A DNA stretch of 64,000 nt from Trichomonas vaginalis G3 (taxonomy: Eukaryota; Parabasalia; Trichomonadida; Trichomonadidae). This document shows positions 20,781 to 30,731 of this stretch, piece after piece; within the stretch, counting starts at the first letter, position 1, and each line of letters starts with the position of its first letter. The DNA lies in the NCBI RefSeq assembly GCF_026262505.1, contig NC_067207.1:31712082-31776081 (forward strand). The letters run 5' to 3'. The notes under the pieces were generated by a model. It was not told the origin of the DNA, searched no databases, and saw only the letters and a program-made list of their open reading frames with translations. A program made the translations under genes and the position numbers.

Positions 20781-20999
20781 TGGAGACCAGGAATGCCTGC
20801 CAAATGGGTCGTTGATGGAGTTACCCAAGACTTTCTCCCAGGATCAGTACATGCTAGAGAAATACCAGAACTCCAAGATGAGGAAGAAGAAATCGATAAT
20901 AAAGATGGTAAAAAAGAGAAGGAGGGACAAAGTGAAGAATATGAAGGTGGATATGAAGAAGAATATGAAATAAATTATGAAGAAGATAATGATGAATAA
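20781..20999 (+). CDS. Host ORF fragment with acidic C-terminus
   Basis: An open frame of 72 codons starts exactly at the Polinton right end (WRPGMPAKWVVDGVTQDFLP). It ends in a Glu/Asp-rich tail with YEEEY-like repeats and a TAA followed by AAATG. The 5' part is missing and may be the fragment at 7-264, since both frames meet at codon boundaries. Not recognised by family. A candidate ATG start would lie inside the TIR (20712), which I consider accidental. Confidence 0.45.
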   Translation, partial: WRPGMPAKWVVDGVTQDFLPGSVHAREIPELQDEEEEIDNKDGKKEKEGQSEEYEGGYEEEYEINYEEDNDE

Positions 21000-21045
21000 A
21001 ATGTCACTTTTTATATTTTTGACATGTAAAGTTGTCACTTTTCTG

Positions 21046-22301
21046 TCAAACTGTTTTTATCGTTTTCGTATATAACAGCTTTAATGGCTTGAATATCATT
21101 AAAGCATCTTTAAAGAGTGGAGGAATTCCATCACGTGTCCATTGTAACTGTTCACGTGTAGCTCTGGAAAGGGATAGTGGAAGATCTCCACTTCTTAAAG
21201 CAGTATTAATTGTTTCCAGATTATCAAAGATGAAAAACAGAGTATCATATATGTAGAGCCAGCGAGTTTCCGGGATTGATGGAACCCTGATCTTGTATCT
21301 CGCTCTCATATCGTGATTCTTAAAGATAATGATAATCTGGTGAACTCTATTCATCAGTTCATTCAACAATGGACATTGCTTACGTGCGTGGACAATAGCA
21401 TTGTTCAAGACGTGGTTAAGGCGACGAATGTACACGGTTTGTAAGCCAGGGAAAAGGGCTCCTTCTGGCCTCCAGTGGCAGAGTCCTTTAACCTGGGCTG
21501 TCAAACCATCTCCGACTACTCCAGCTACGTGGTTTTTATTAACCTTAAGAGAATCAAACCACGTATGGTAGTCCTCGTATGTCCAATTAGTCGAAATTGT
21601 TGTGTCGAAGAATTGGTGGCGATCTGTTTTGCCTGGATTGCACACACAAGAGAATAGACCATGACGGCTGCCGTGTGTTCCGCAGTCCAGGGAAATTGAG
21701 AAGATGCGGAATTCCTCGCAGAACTTTAGGCCCCGAGAGGAGTCTGTTTTGCCTAAAGTAATCAATGCCTCTCTGACACCGCGCCGTGTGAACTCAATGT
21801 CTGGGATTGTAAAGTTGATGCCCTGTTCGCGATTGACTTTATTTTTAAGCCATTTGGCGAAGCTCTCTAGGAAGCTTTTAAATGCTGGCTTCATTGTGGC
21901 ATAAAGGCTTATATCTAGGCTCGCAATAAGCCTGGCAATGATCTCTTCTAACGAAGGATCATTACCAGAGCCAACTGCTTGCTGAGTATTCTCAACTTGG
22001 TGCTCAGCAGGAACGTAGTTGGGCATTGGGAGTAAAAATTTGCACTTATGATCTTTAAAATCATTTTTCCTGCTTTTTTAATGCATCGCACGAACTGCCC
22101 TTGAACTAATGTTTCACTACATTCGGCACAGTATGTAAAGAGCCTTCCTTTGTCTGATTGATTAGGCTCATTCTCATAATAGCCGATCGTAGTGAAACAT
22201 TTTTTCCCACACTTTATTTCCAATGTTTCAGGAGTTGGTGGATATTTCGTCTTTTTATATGGAATCCACTCATCATATACATGAGGATCCCATGCAGTCA
22301 T
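21046..22301 (-). pseudogene. hAT-like transposase gene, damaged
   Basis: The minus-strand frame from 22301 gives an N-terminal zinc-finger-like part (IKCGKKCFTTIGYY, then FTYCAECSETLVQGQ). After a frame change in the 22026-21948 overlap, a second frame gives the catalytic part: IFSISLDCGTHGSRHGLF (first Asp), HVAGVVGDGLTAQVKGL (second Asp), YIRRLNHVLNNAI and PETRWLYIYDTLFF. The T-R-W-x-x-x-Y-D-x-L motif is typical of hAT transposases. The C-terminal dimerisation domain with the last acidic residue is not visible, so the gene is frameshifted and probably truncated at the 3' end. No TIRs were found at its edges. A distant MULE relationship is less likely. Confidence 0.55.
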
Positions 22302-23037
22302 AATAAAAATAAAGCTTTTTGAATATATTCAATTTTTAAATGATATTTTCACGGGTTAAATATAAAATAAAGAATAAGATGTAAATTATTAAAATATTTA
22401 ATTTTAAATTTTGAACCCGTGATAAATATTTTTTGCATTGTTATTAATAATGAAAAATAAAGCTTATTTCAATGAAAATTGTTCTGCAAATTTATTTCAC
22501 TTTTGACCTCACTTTTTCCGTAATTCAATTTTTTACTTTTAATATTTTAGATCTTCATAATATCATTTGAAAAATTAACCATATAAAAAATCAAGTTATC
22601 AATTCACTTTTTCCGTAATTCAAAAATCAAAAATATAAATAATATATCTTTTTATCAAATATTATTATTATATTCTATGAAAAATGAGGTCCGGAAATTT
22701 TGCGGATTCCCGTAACTCAATTTTACGGAAAAAGTGCAGTAAACTATTCAAAATACGGAAAAATTGGTGTAAACTAATGATTTTACGGTAAAATCACGGA
22801 AAGTCCCGGAAGAATATATGTGCCTATATGAAATTATACAAAAATGAATCAAACGCATTTTAAAAGATTGTTCTTGTATTATAAATGCTATTCGCAGATT
22901 TATTAGTCGAAGAAAATTACCAAATTTTTGCCGATTTACAAAGCATATTTTTATAAGGCTTAAAAAATCTTTAAAATGTGACCGGTGACGGAAATCCATG
23001 GTAACCAACCGCGGTTCCCGTTTGGAATGCCATACAA
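22302..23037. other. AT-rich gene-free stretch with CGGAAAAAG motif cluster
   Basis: No coding potential. A 19-bp motif, CACTTTTTCCGTAATTCAA, occurs twice in direct order (22510 and 22605). A 14-bp inverted partner, TTACGGAAAAAGTG, lies at 22723. Further ACGGAAA/ACGGTAAA variants follow up to 22800. It may be the decayed end of a transposon. Confidence 0.4.
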
Positions 23038-23800
23038 ATTTTTAAATAAAAACATTAAAATGTTGAAAATGTTCATATATTTTAATAGGATTTTGGCACT
23101 TTATTGAGTAATTACTACATACATATTCGAACTGAACTTGATATTTTGAAATTTAAATTATTTATCAAAATTAAAATTTAACTTGAAATTTATAATTATT
23201 TAGTCATATTTTGCATAATTCTAAGTAGATTTTGTAAAAAATCAAGAAAGAAAAATTTTAACGTGCTTTATTTTTTCTTTTTTATAATAATACATATTAT
23301 TATATAATTAACATATTCATAATGTTTCACCCTTTCAAAAATATAATCATCCTCTCAAATAAACGTACATACGGGTGGCCTCTTTTTTCAAAAAATTAAA
23401 ATTTGAAATTTTGGGCTCAAATATTAGAGATTTTTTCAACCTTCAACGATATATGTTGTCTATATCAGACCTCCTTTCTTTTTGATACTTAACATTGTTC
23501 CTAAATCTTAGCCGTTAAGGCTGTTCTGAAAATATTTTTTTTCGAAAAAATTCGAAAAAAATTCTTAAAATTCAAAAATCCCTTAATTCCTGAGGATTAG
23601 GGTTGTTAGATTCCCGACGATAGGTGTCTTGGAAGATTTGCCTGGTGTCATCATAGTGTCTTTAAATCAAAAATTTTATTTTGGAGTTAGTTTTATTGAG
23701 AGAGAGGGTCAAAGTTGCTATTTGTCACTTTTCCACAAGAATATAATGGGGAAAAAGTTATCATATAGTTGATCTCATTCACTGAGGTGAGAGATGCATG

Positions 23801-23866
23801 TAGTGTAATGTGATAAACAGTGGGATTGCTGCTCTAAGTCCTAGGTTCGAGACACATTGGCTTCAT
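23801..23866 (+). other. tRNA-like Pol III box pair inside the hAT MITE
   Basis: An A-box-like TAGTGTAATGTG is followed 43 bp later by a B-box-like GGTTCGAGACA and then a T-rich stop (ATTTTTCTCTTTTTT). The T-stem does not pair and no acceptor stem is seen, so it is a relic rather than a tRNA gene. Confidence 0.3.
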
Positions 23867-25033
23867 TTTTCTCTTTTTTATTGACGTAAACTATTCAATT
23901 TTTGTGTTCTCCATTCAAATTTCAGAATTTTTTTTGCAGATTTCACGCTACATTCGAAGTTACCTTTTGTAACAACCACCACTGCCTACGAAAGACGAAA
24001 GTGTGTCACGATTTCACCCGGAAATCCGATGGTTGTTTAAGAGTAAGCACTTTTGGCACCTACTCGTTTTATTGATTTTTCAATAAAAACATTTCTAAAA
24101 CAAGAAAATAAAACGATAAAATATTTATATTTTATATAAGGATCTTATATATTTAAAATAAATATCATTTTATTTTTTTCATTGGTGTCTGTCAAACCAT
24201 AATACACTATTCAAAAATTCAATGTGCCTTGCGGTTTCAAAAGACACCTTCAAATTGAACGATAGCACAGACACTATTGAATTTTACCCATTTTATTTAG
24301 TTTTTACCCCTTTTATTTTTAAGAATTAATGACTGAAACAGCCGTTTTGCTATGACCTCAATCACTTTTATTTATTATTTTAAATATTATTTAATTTTAT
24401 TATTTGAATAGGCCAACTTATATTTGAGAAGCTCAATTTGAGACCACTTAATACATTGAAATATCATAAATATTGAAATATTAAAAAGTGTATTTCAAAA
24501 TATTGAAATTATAAAAATTTATAATACTGAAATTGAGACAAATTAATAAATTCAATGTGTTTTTTTTTGAAATAACTCTCAAATATTATTTTTTTTGTTT
24601 ATTTAATGATGAATAAATATGATTGCTTTAATCAATCATAAAAACTAATTTAAGTTTAAAATAATGAAAGGATAATTTGATCGTTTTTTAAAATACAATT
24701 ATTTTTGATGATTTGCAAGAATCTTTGAAAAGAATATAATATAGGTTCTATTTTTGTAAAATTTATCCAAATCATGTATTACATAAATTACGATTAAAAC
24801 GATGAAAGAACCAAAAAGTGTGTTTTGTGTTTTGTTGTTGCGTGTTGGATGCGGGATCCTGTTATTTCCGAAATCGACAAAAAATTTGGAAATTTAATTT
24901 CCGAAATCGAAATTATATTAATGTTTTTAATATTCTTATATCAAAAGGATTAAAGTTCATTAAGAGAAAAACAATTCTTCTTCAATCTATTGGCGCATTT
25001 ATTTCTACACGCCAATAAGGAAGGGAAAATTAT

Positions 25034-25051
25034 AAGACACCATGGTGTCTT
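25034..25051. repeat. 18-bp perfect palindrome at the hAT MITE end
   Basis: AAGACACCATGGTGTCTT lies 35 bp inside the right terminus. Its half-sites match GGTGTC motifs at 23623, 23644 and elsewhere in the element. Confidence 0.8.
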
Positions 25052-25259
25052 CAAAACGCTAATTTTTGATATTTTTAACAACCCTACTGAGGATTTTGGA
25101 AAAAGTTTTTACATGAACATGTGTATATTATATGAAGTATATTGATAAGGTAAAAATCAAATTTTATTGCATATTCATCGAGAAAATAAACTAACGAATC
25201 CCTCAAAATTGAGAGGGTAATCCTCCTCCTCTCAAATAAACGTACATACGGGTGCACCC

Positions 25260-25942
25260 TTAATCATCACAGCCGATACTGCACTAAAGTTTACAGCAAA
25301 TACCGCACAAACATTATCGTTGATTGAAAAATCTATATTCTATTCTTGTTCATCAAAAAGTGACGGCGGATCTATATATTACAACAACGGGGAAATCGTT
25401 TTCAACAAGGCATGTTTCTTTCATTCAGTATCAGAGGGAAGAGGCCAAGTTATGAGATCATATGTTTCGTCATCACCCAATAAAAAGAACAATTTAATAA
25501 TGACAAGTGTCAATTTTTGTGGTAAAAGTGACAAAAAATATCCCATTGATAACTATTATGGCCAATCCGAAACCGAAAATGGTAATTTTACAAACAATTG
25601 CGCCATCCAAAATGCAGGTGTTAATATTGAGTATTTACATTCAAGTTGCAGCCTTAAATTTTCTTCGTTTTATAACTGTAGTCAAAGCACATCAAAGCAA
25701 GCTTGCATGATCCATTATTGTAATGGAATTAAGCTCCTCTTATTGAATATAAGTTACTACAATATCATTAGAAACGGTAATTATAACTACCAAAAAATAA
25801 AATATCAAGGTGTATTCGATTTAAATAAGATGAAAACAGAAATTTATTGGTGCATCATAAAAGAGAACTATATTCTAAGCATTGTTTATCTTCTTGATTG
25901 TGGTGTTGAAGTAAAATCTTCATTTTGTGATAATGAAATAAA
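25260..25942 (+). pseudogene. Beta-helix (Pmp-like) surface protein fragment
   Basis: A host frame of about 227 codons has no ATG at its start. Repeated units of the type SIFYSCSSKSDGGSIYYNNG, then EIVFNKACFFHSVS, and CSLKFSSFYNCSQS, match the Cys-rich right-handed beta-helix repeats of trichomonad Pmp-like surface proteins (GG-A/S-I-Y and F-x-x-C). The 5' part is cut off by MITE A', the 3' part by Polinton 2. Across the Polinton the frame continues at 53720 in the same phase after one copy of the ATAAA target. The original protein was therefore longer on both sides. No signal peptide or membrane anchor is present in what remains. Confidence 0.6.
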
Positions 25943-26276
25943 AGTTAGTATGACTATGTTGGGTACTGTGGCACTGCGTTCCACCTTACCCAAGATAACA
26001 GTTTGACACTTTACGAAACCGGTAACGTATATTTTACAACACAACCATAACACCAACTTAACCTTAAATATTTACAAAACCATCTGACACATAAACGACT
26101 TCACTAACGACTTCACTAACGAATTCACTACCGTCCTCACTAAATAAAAAATAACCTTATTTTTATTTTTTTTTAATTTTTTATTTCATTACAAAGACAT
26201 CTCTGACTACATTTACTATGACTCTTTCCCAGAACGTTTCCGTGAACTATTCAAAACTCAAGTAAAACTGAGAAAC

Positions 26277-26633
26277 ATGCATTTTAACAAAGACAGACCC
26301 ATTGACGATGAAAGAAATCCTGAATATATTATAATACCTTATGATGCTAAATTTATTGCATACATTCCTTATGGACGTAGAGGAACGAAAACTATTTCAA
26401 CAATGACCAAAAATTATTTCTGGAGCGATGAAGAAAATTGCCTTATCTACATAAATGCATACTTAAATAAAGCTACATATTGTACAAAAGAAGGTTGGAC
26501 TGGATTTGAGCTCTACATATACGACGACGATGGAAACAGACGTTGTGTATACCCATACGATAATATGTACCATTGTTTTCATCAAGCATTAAACGAATAC
26601 ATAGTCAGTAAGGGTCTCATTCCTGTTGAGTAG
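26277..26633 (+). CDS. TIR-encoded 118-aa protein (left copy)
   Basis: MHFNKDRPIDDERNPEYIII, then a beta-rich body (KFIAYIPYGRRGTKTISTMT; WTGFELYIYDDDGNRRCVYP) ending CFHQALNEYIVSKGLIPVE. Unrelated to the 106-aa gene in the TIR of element 1. The protein is identical in both arms of element 2. The frame stays open for about 90 bp upstream, without an ATG. No family recognised. Confidence 0.65.
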   Translation: MHFNKDRPIDDERNPEYIIIPYDAKFIAYIPYGRRGTKTISTMTKNYFWSDEENCLIYINAYLNKATYCTKEGWTGFELYIYDDDGNRRCVYPYDNMYHCFHQALNEYIVSKGLIPVE

Positions 26634-26710
26634 ATATGCTTTATTTTTGTTCCCACATTTATTTAAAAATAAATGATATCACCACCCTCACACGTATGAA
26701 AACATAGCGC

Positions 26711-27066
26711 AAAAATAAATTTAGGGTAGAAGGTTAGATCTAACCCGATTTCTAACCCGATAACTAACCTTGTGAATTTACACCAAAAATAAATTTAGGG
26801 TAGAAGGTTAGATCTAACCCGATTTCTAACCCGATAACTAACCTTGTGAATTTACACCAAAAATAAATTTAGGGTAGAAGGTTAGATCTAACCCGATTTC
26901 TAACCCGATAACTAACCTTGTGAATTTACACCAAAAATAAATTTAGGGTAGAAGGTTAGATCTAACCCGATTTCTAACCCGATAACTAACCTTGTGAATT
27001 TACACCAAAAATAAATTTAGGGTAGAAGGTTAGATCTAACCCGATTTCTAACCTCATTTCTACCCT
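26711..27066. repeat. 74-bp tandem array carrying the AGATCT iteron
   Basis: Four full 74-bp units begin at 26711, 26785, 26859 and 26933. A partial fifth starts at 27007. They look identical by eye. Each holds AGGGTAGAAGGTTAGATCTA, then ACCCGATTTCTAACC. The right TIR has only one unit (52888), so the array expanded after the arms were last homogenised. Confidence 0.9.
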
Positions 27067-27479
27067 GTTGAATTCATTGCTTTATAACTCTCTTCCTTGG
27101 TTTCTTTTTAGTTGCTTTCTTCACGTCTGTCTCCAACTTGACTGTCTTTCTTCTTCGGCCGTAATGATACCAATTACTTCCACCAGTCAATTGGTCAAAT
27201 GGTCTTTCGTAAGGGTTTCCATACATTCCATAGGGACCATACGGAAGAACTACTAGTGGAGAAGAAACATTTTCTTTAGTTCCATCGACTCTATTTAAAT
27301 GCATTGTTTCACCTTTCATCTGGTCATTAAAGTCTTTTGCGTGTTTTGCAAACTCATCGTCCTTTCCTAAAGCATTTTCTGACTCAGTCGCAACCAAATT
27401 GGATGCTTTATTTATGAGTCCTATTTTATTTAATCTTAACTTCTTTGCAACCCAGCCTCCAATCTTTCCTTTATTTGCA

Positions 27480-27559
27480 TCTAATGTCTTCGAAACCCTT
27501 CCTCCACTCATTTTATATACTGCGTCATAAGCTCCAAGTGATTTTGCTCCAAATGCTAA
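27480..27559. repeat. 80-bp duplication of Polinton gene (left copy)
   Basis: Matches 32411-32490 with two differences. The two copies flank the nested insertion as direct repeats, which is far longer than any usual MULE target duplication. Confidence 0.85.
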
Positions 27560-27635
27560 GAGTGTGGTAGAATTTACGAAAAAGTGACACTCAACCTTAA
27601 ATTTCCAAACACTATTTTTTGATTGTATTTTGTTA

Positions 27636-27910
27636 TTTATATATTTATATATATAAATATATTTATATATGTATATTTATATATGTATATTTATATATGT
27701 ATATTTATATATGTATATTTATATATGTATATTTATATATGTATATTTATATATGTATATTTATATATGTATATTTATATATGTATATTTATATATGTAT
27801 ATTTATATATGTATATATTTATATATGTATATATTTATATATGTATATATTTATATATGTATATATTTATATATGTATATATTTATATATGTATATATTT
27901 ATATATGTAT
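27636..27910. repeat. AT satellite (14-bp then 16-bp units)
   Basis: About ten units of GTATATTTATATAT, then about six units of GTATATATTTATATAT. The array continues at 31584-31645, on the other side of the foldback. Open frames across it are artefacts. Confidence 0.9.
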
Positions 27911-28680
27911 TGTTGTAAACAGAAATTCATCAAAAGTGACACCTCAGAAAAGCTAAAATATTGAATTTTTGGAACTTTTGATAGAGCACGTTTTTAAATA
28001 TTAATTAAAGTAAATGTATATTTTGTAAAGATTCTTTTTAATAAAAAATAAAATTTTGAAGAAGAACACAAAATCTTCTGAAAAATAATATCACATAAAC
28101 TCATATTATTTTCTAATATATAACTATTTTATATAAAAATCAAATTCAATGATCTTAAAAGCGAAGGATAAACCTCAAAATTTACGAATATAATGAGTGG
28201 GAATATAATGCTTATCTATCATAAAACCATATGAAATATCAATTTTTGCTTTACGCCTAATTTTTGACGACAATTAGCAAAAAATGTTAAATGTTAACAC
28301 TCAGTCCATTTGAATATAAAAAATAAAATTGACTTTGATTAAATGTTTTTATTTATCATGCAATTCTTCTTGCGACCAAAGATTTGAATAAAATTTCAAA
28401 AAATAAGATAGCTTAAAAAATAATATACGGTAGTGTTTACTAATAGATGAATAGTATATAAATTCTATTAAAATGGATTTGATCCAAAAAAATATAAAAC
28501 CAAAAATAATTGTTATAATTTAAATGAAGAAGTGAGAAAGGGACAGACTAGCCCATTGTCACTTTTTAATTTAGCAAATGAACGCTTATGGAGTGGAGTT
28601 TTTGGGTAAATCTGATTTGCTTATAAATGAAATAAAATTAAAAGAAACCATATTGGCATTATATTATGCAAAAATAAATA

Positions 28681-29128
28681 ATCTTACTTAGTACTTTTAA
28701 AGTTAATTTCAGAAAAAATTTGACACAATGGTATCCGGCACATACAAGTGGTGTACAACCAAAATATAAGTTGGTTTAAACATATATTGCTATATCTCAT
28801 GATCTTACTTAGTACTTTTAAAGTTAATTTCAGAAAAAATTTGACACAATGGTATCCGGCACATACAAGTGGTGTACAACCAAAATATAAGTTGGTTTAA
28901 ACATATATTGCTATATCTCATGATCTTACTTAGTACTTTTAAAGTTAATTTCAGAAAAAATTTGACACAATGGTATCCGGCACATACAAGTGGTGTACAA
29001 CCAAAATATAAGTTGGTTTAAACATATATTGCTATATCTCATGATCTTACTTAGTACTTTTAAAGTTAATTTCAGAAAAAATTTGACACAATGGTATCCG
29101 GCACATACAAGTGGTGTACAACCAAAAT
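28681..29128. repeat. 121-bp tandem array, 3.7 copies
   Basis: Units start at 28681, 28802, 28923 and 29044 (ATCTTACTTAGTACTTTTAA) and look identical by eye. The last is partial. The array lies between the left TIR and the transposase promoter of the MULE. Confidence 0.93.
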
Positions 29129-29288
29129 TTCATATCCCTAGTTTTACATTTATGTTTAGTTTTATTTCACCTAATTTTCAAAGATCATAATTGAATTAGA
29201 TGGCCAAGCTATTCAAAACACGACCAAGCTTATCAAAATAAGACCAATATATTCAAAATTCTTTATTCTTTCAAATCATTTCATTTTA

Positions 29289-30731
29289 ATGCAGATCCAA
29301 GATCACGAACTCACATATATCGAGTTGCTTAAGTATGGAGTGCAACAAGAAATCCAAGCAGGTTGTAGTTATTCATATAAAACTAGGAAAGAAAGAAATC
29401 AAATCCAATTTAATTGTAAGTGGCCGAATTGTCCATGTCGCTTCCTTGTTGATACACTTCCCGATGACAAGTACCACATACGAAAATGTATTAACACCCA
29501 CAATCATTCTGCCCCTTTTCCAAACAAATCACAACAAATTACATCATATTTTTATAGATCTTATTTAACAAGATACTTTGAATCAAATCAAGACCGTGTT
29601 TACGCACAATTAAGGTGTTTCAAAGATCTTAATATCCCATTTGATAGTGGGATCATTCCGGAAATGTTTCAACAATCTACAGATGCTTTAAAAAAGTTTT
29701 CTAAACGCCTTCATGCAATCAATACCCGTTTCTCAGCGGATGATGTTACATCTCTTGCAATTTTTGTCGACATGGTTAAGAGTCATTCTCCGGATGATCT
29801 CATCGAGTTTATTCACGAGCCAGATCGTATGATTTTCTATTACGCCCCATTCGAAGCAAATGCTTTTTCACATCAAATACAAACTTATCACATTGATTCC
29901 ACTTATAAGCTCTTGCGCTCTCGCATACCATTTTATGCCGTCACTGGCAAATTCGCGGAATCAATTGTTTTTCCGTTTTTGTATTTTTTCGTTTGGCCCG
30001 ACACAAGTGAAAATATACAAGTTTGTCTCACAGCATATTTTGGCTCCATCAATCGCGAACCATCTTATTTTTCAATGGACTGCGCACCTCAAATCACAAA
30101 TGCTGTTGAAACAGCCATCCCCTTATGCCAGATCATTTGGTGTGGCGTTCATGTGTTGCGCGCTGTCATGAGAAAGGCTGAAAAGTTTCAAGATCGTTCC
30201 AACTTCGAAACTTTCTATAACTTAATGAAGTTATTGGTCTTTGGTTCTGAAGAGGAAGAAATTGATCCTGATGAAATTTACAACAATTTAGAAGAAATTT
30301 TAAATGAGGAACCTGCTGCCCGTGAATACTTTGACCGACAGTGGCGCCATCATCTTGACAGGTGGATGCTTCGCTATATAAATGAAGGAGATGGAACAAA
30401 CAACATCTCGGAATCACATTTCAAGGTTTTGAAGCACCAGTACTTCCCAGAAAGGCGAAATCTTCGACTCGATGAACTTGTCATCGAGTTATATTCCAGT
30501 GTTGTTCCTTCATTCCTGATTAAGTTGCAAATTAAAGGTCTGGATTCAGAGAGAAGTGTTAAAGTTATCAAAAAAGTCACAAGAGATTTCGAAGAAATGA
30601 CACAATTTAAAAAAGTCGAATGCATCAGTATGCTTGAAGCTGTTCAGAAAGGTCTGAAAAATGATACACTTGATCCCAACATTGTTTACTCAACATTAAA
30701 AATATTATTGCAAAGAAAACATTTGATTTAA
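29289..30731 (+). CDS. MULE transposase, 480 aa, intact
   Basis: The N-terminal zinc finger of FAR1/WRKY-GCM1 type runs from Cys43 (FNCKWPNCPCRFLVD) to NTHNHSAP (His71, His73). The catalytic DDE domain follows: YHIDSTYKL (Asp203), YFSMDCAPQITNAV (Asp264), then CGVHVLRAV (the MULE C-x-x-H) and TNNISESHFKVLK (Glu375). All three acidic residues are present and there is no internal stop. The product binds the element's TIRs and performs cut-and-paste transposition. An initiator-like TCATT lies at 29281-29285, six bases before the ATG, so it uses a host-type trichomonad promoter. The stop TAA is followed by TAAACATTTAA. Confidence 0.9.
   Translation: MQIQDHELTYIELLKYGVQQEIQAGCSYSYKTRKERNQIQFNCKWPNCPCRFLVDTLPDDKYHIRKCINTHNHSAPFPNKSQQITSYFYRSYLTRYFESNQDRVYAQLRCFKDLNIPFDSGIIPEMFQQSTDALKKFSKRLHAINTRFSADDVTSLAIFVDMVKSHSPDDLIEFIHEPDRMIFYYAPFEANAFSHQIQTYHIDSTYKLLRSRIPFYAVTGKFAESIVFPFLYFFVWPDTSENIQVCLTAYFGSINREPSYFSMDCAPQITNAVETAIPLCQIIWCGVHVLRAVMRKAEKFQDRSNFETFYNLMKLLVFGSEEEEIDPDEIYNNLEEILNEEPAAREYFDRQWRHHLDRWMLRYINEGDGTNNISESHFKVLKHQYFPERRNLRLDELVIELYSSVVPSFLIKLQIKGLDSERSVKVIKKVTRDFEEMTQFKKVECISMLEAVQKGLKNDTLDPNIVYSTLKILLQRKHLI

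Larger units (their letters stand above)
23598..25086. mobile_element. hAT-type non-autonomous element, 1489 bp
   Basis: The insertion is defined exactly by comparison with the uninterrupted copy at 58829-59868. The 8-bp target CTGAGGAT is duplicated at 23590-23597 and 25087-25094 and fits the hAT consensus nTnnnnAn. Termini are perfect 11-bp inverted repeats, TAGGGTTGTTA and TAACAACCCTA. Subterminal GGTGTCTT/AAGACACC motifs occur at both ends, including an 18-bp perfect palindrome at 25034-25051. No ORF of transposase size is present, so it needs a transposase in trans. Confidence 0.85.
23038..25259. mobile_element. TTAA-type MITE A' (split by a hAT MITE, left end missing)
   Basis: Reverse-complement homologue of MITE A (58829-59868). 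It is homologous from its right end (GGGTGCACCC next to TTAA at 25260-25263) leftwards to about 23038, where the match stops. The missing left terminus indicates truncation. It lies inside the beta-helix surface-protein fragment: the open frame starts at its TTAA. The hAT-type MITE at 23598-25086 splits it. Confidence 0.75.
25943..27092. repeat. Left TIR of Polinton 2
   Basis: Inverted match to about 52860-53714. It is longer than the right arm because the 74-bp iteron unit is amplified here (26711-27066). It contains the 118-aa gene. Confidence 0.85.

Noticed and set aside
21032-21904. Plus-strand ORFs opposite the hAT-like transposase
   Set aside because: Shadows of the minus-strand gene; the transposase motifs are on the minus strand.
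23790-23866. Functional tRNA gene in the hAT MITE
   Set aside because: T-stem and acceptor stem do not pair.
26711-27066. CRISPR-like array
   Set aside because: Units are identical over their whole 74 bp with no unique spacers, and lie in a eukaryotic element's TIR.
27619-27964. Three overlapping open frames rich in Ile/Tyr/Met
   Set aside because: They are readings of the AT satellite (14- and 16-bp units) in all frames.
28681-29128. CRISPR or gene cluster
   Set aside because: Pure tandem repeat of 121 bp without spacers or ORF.
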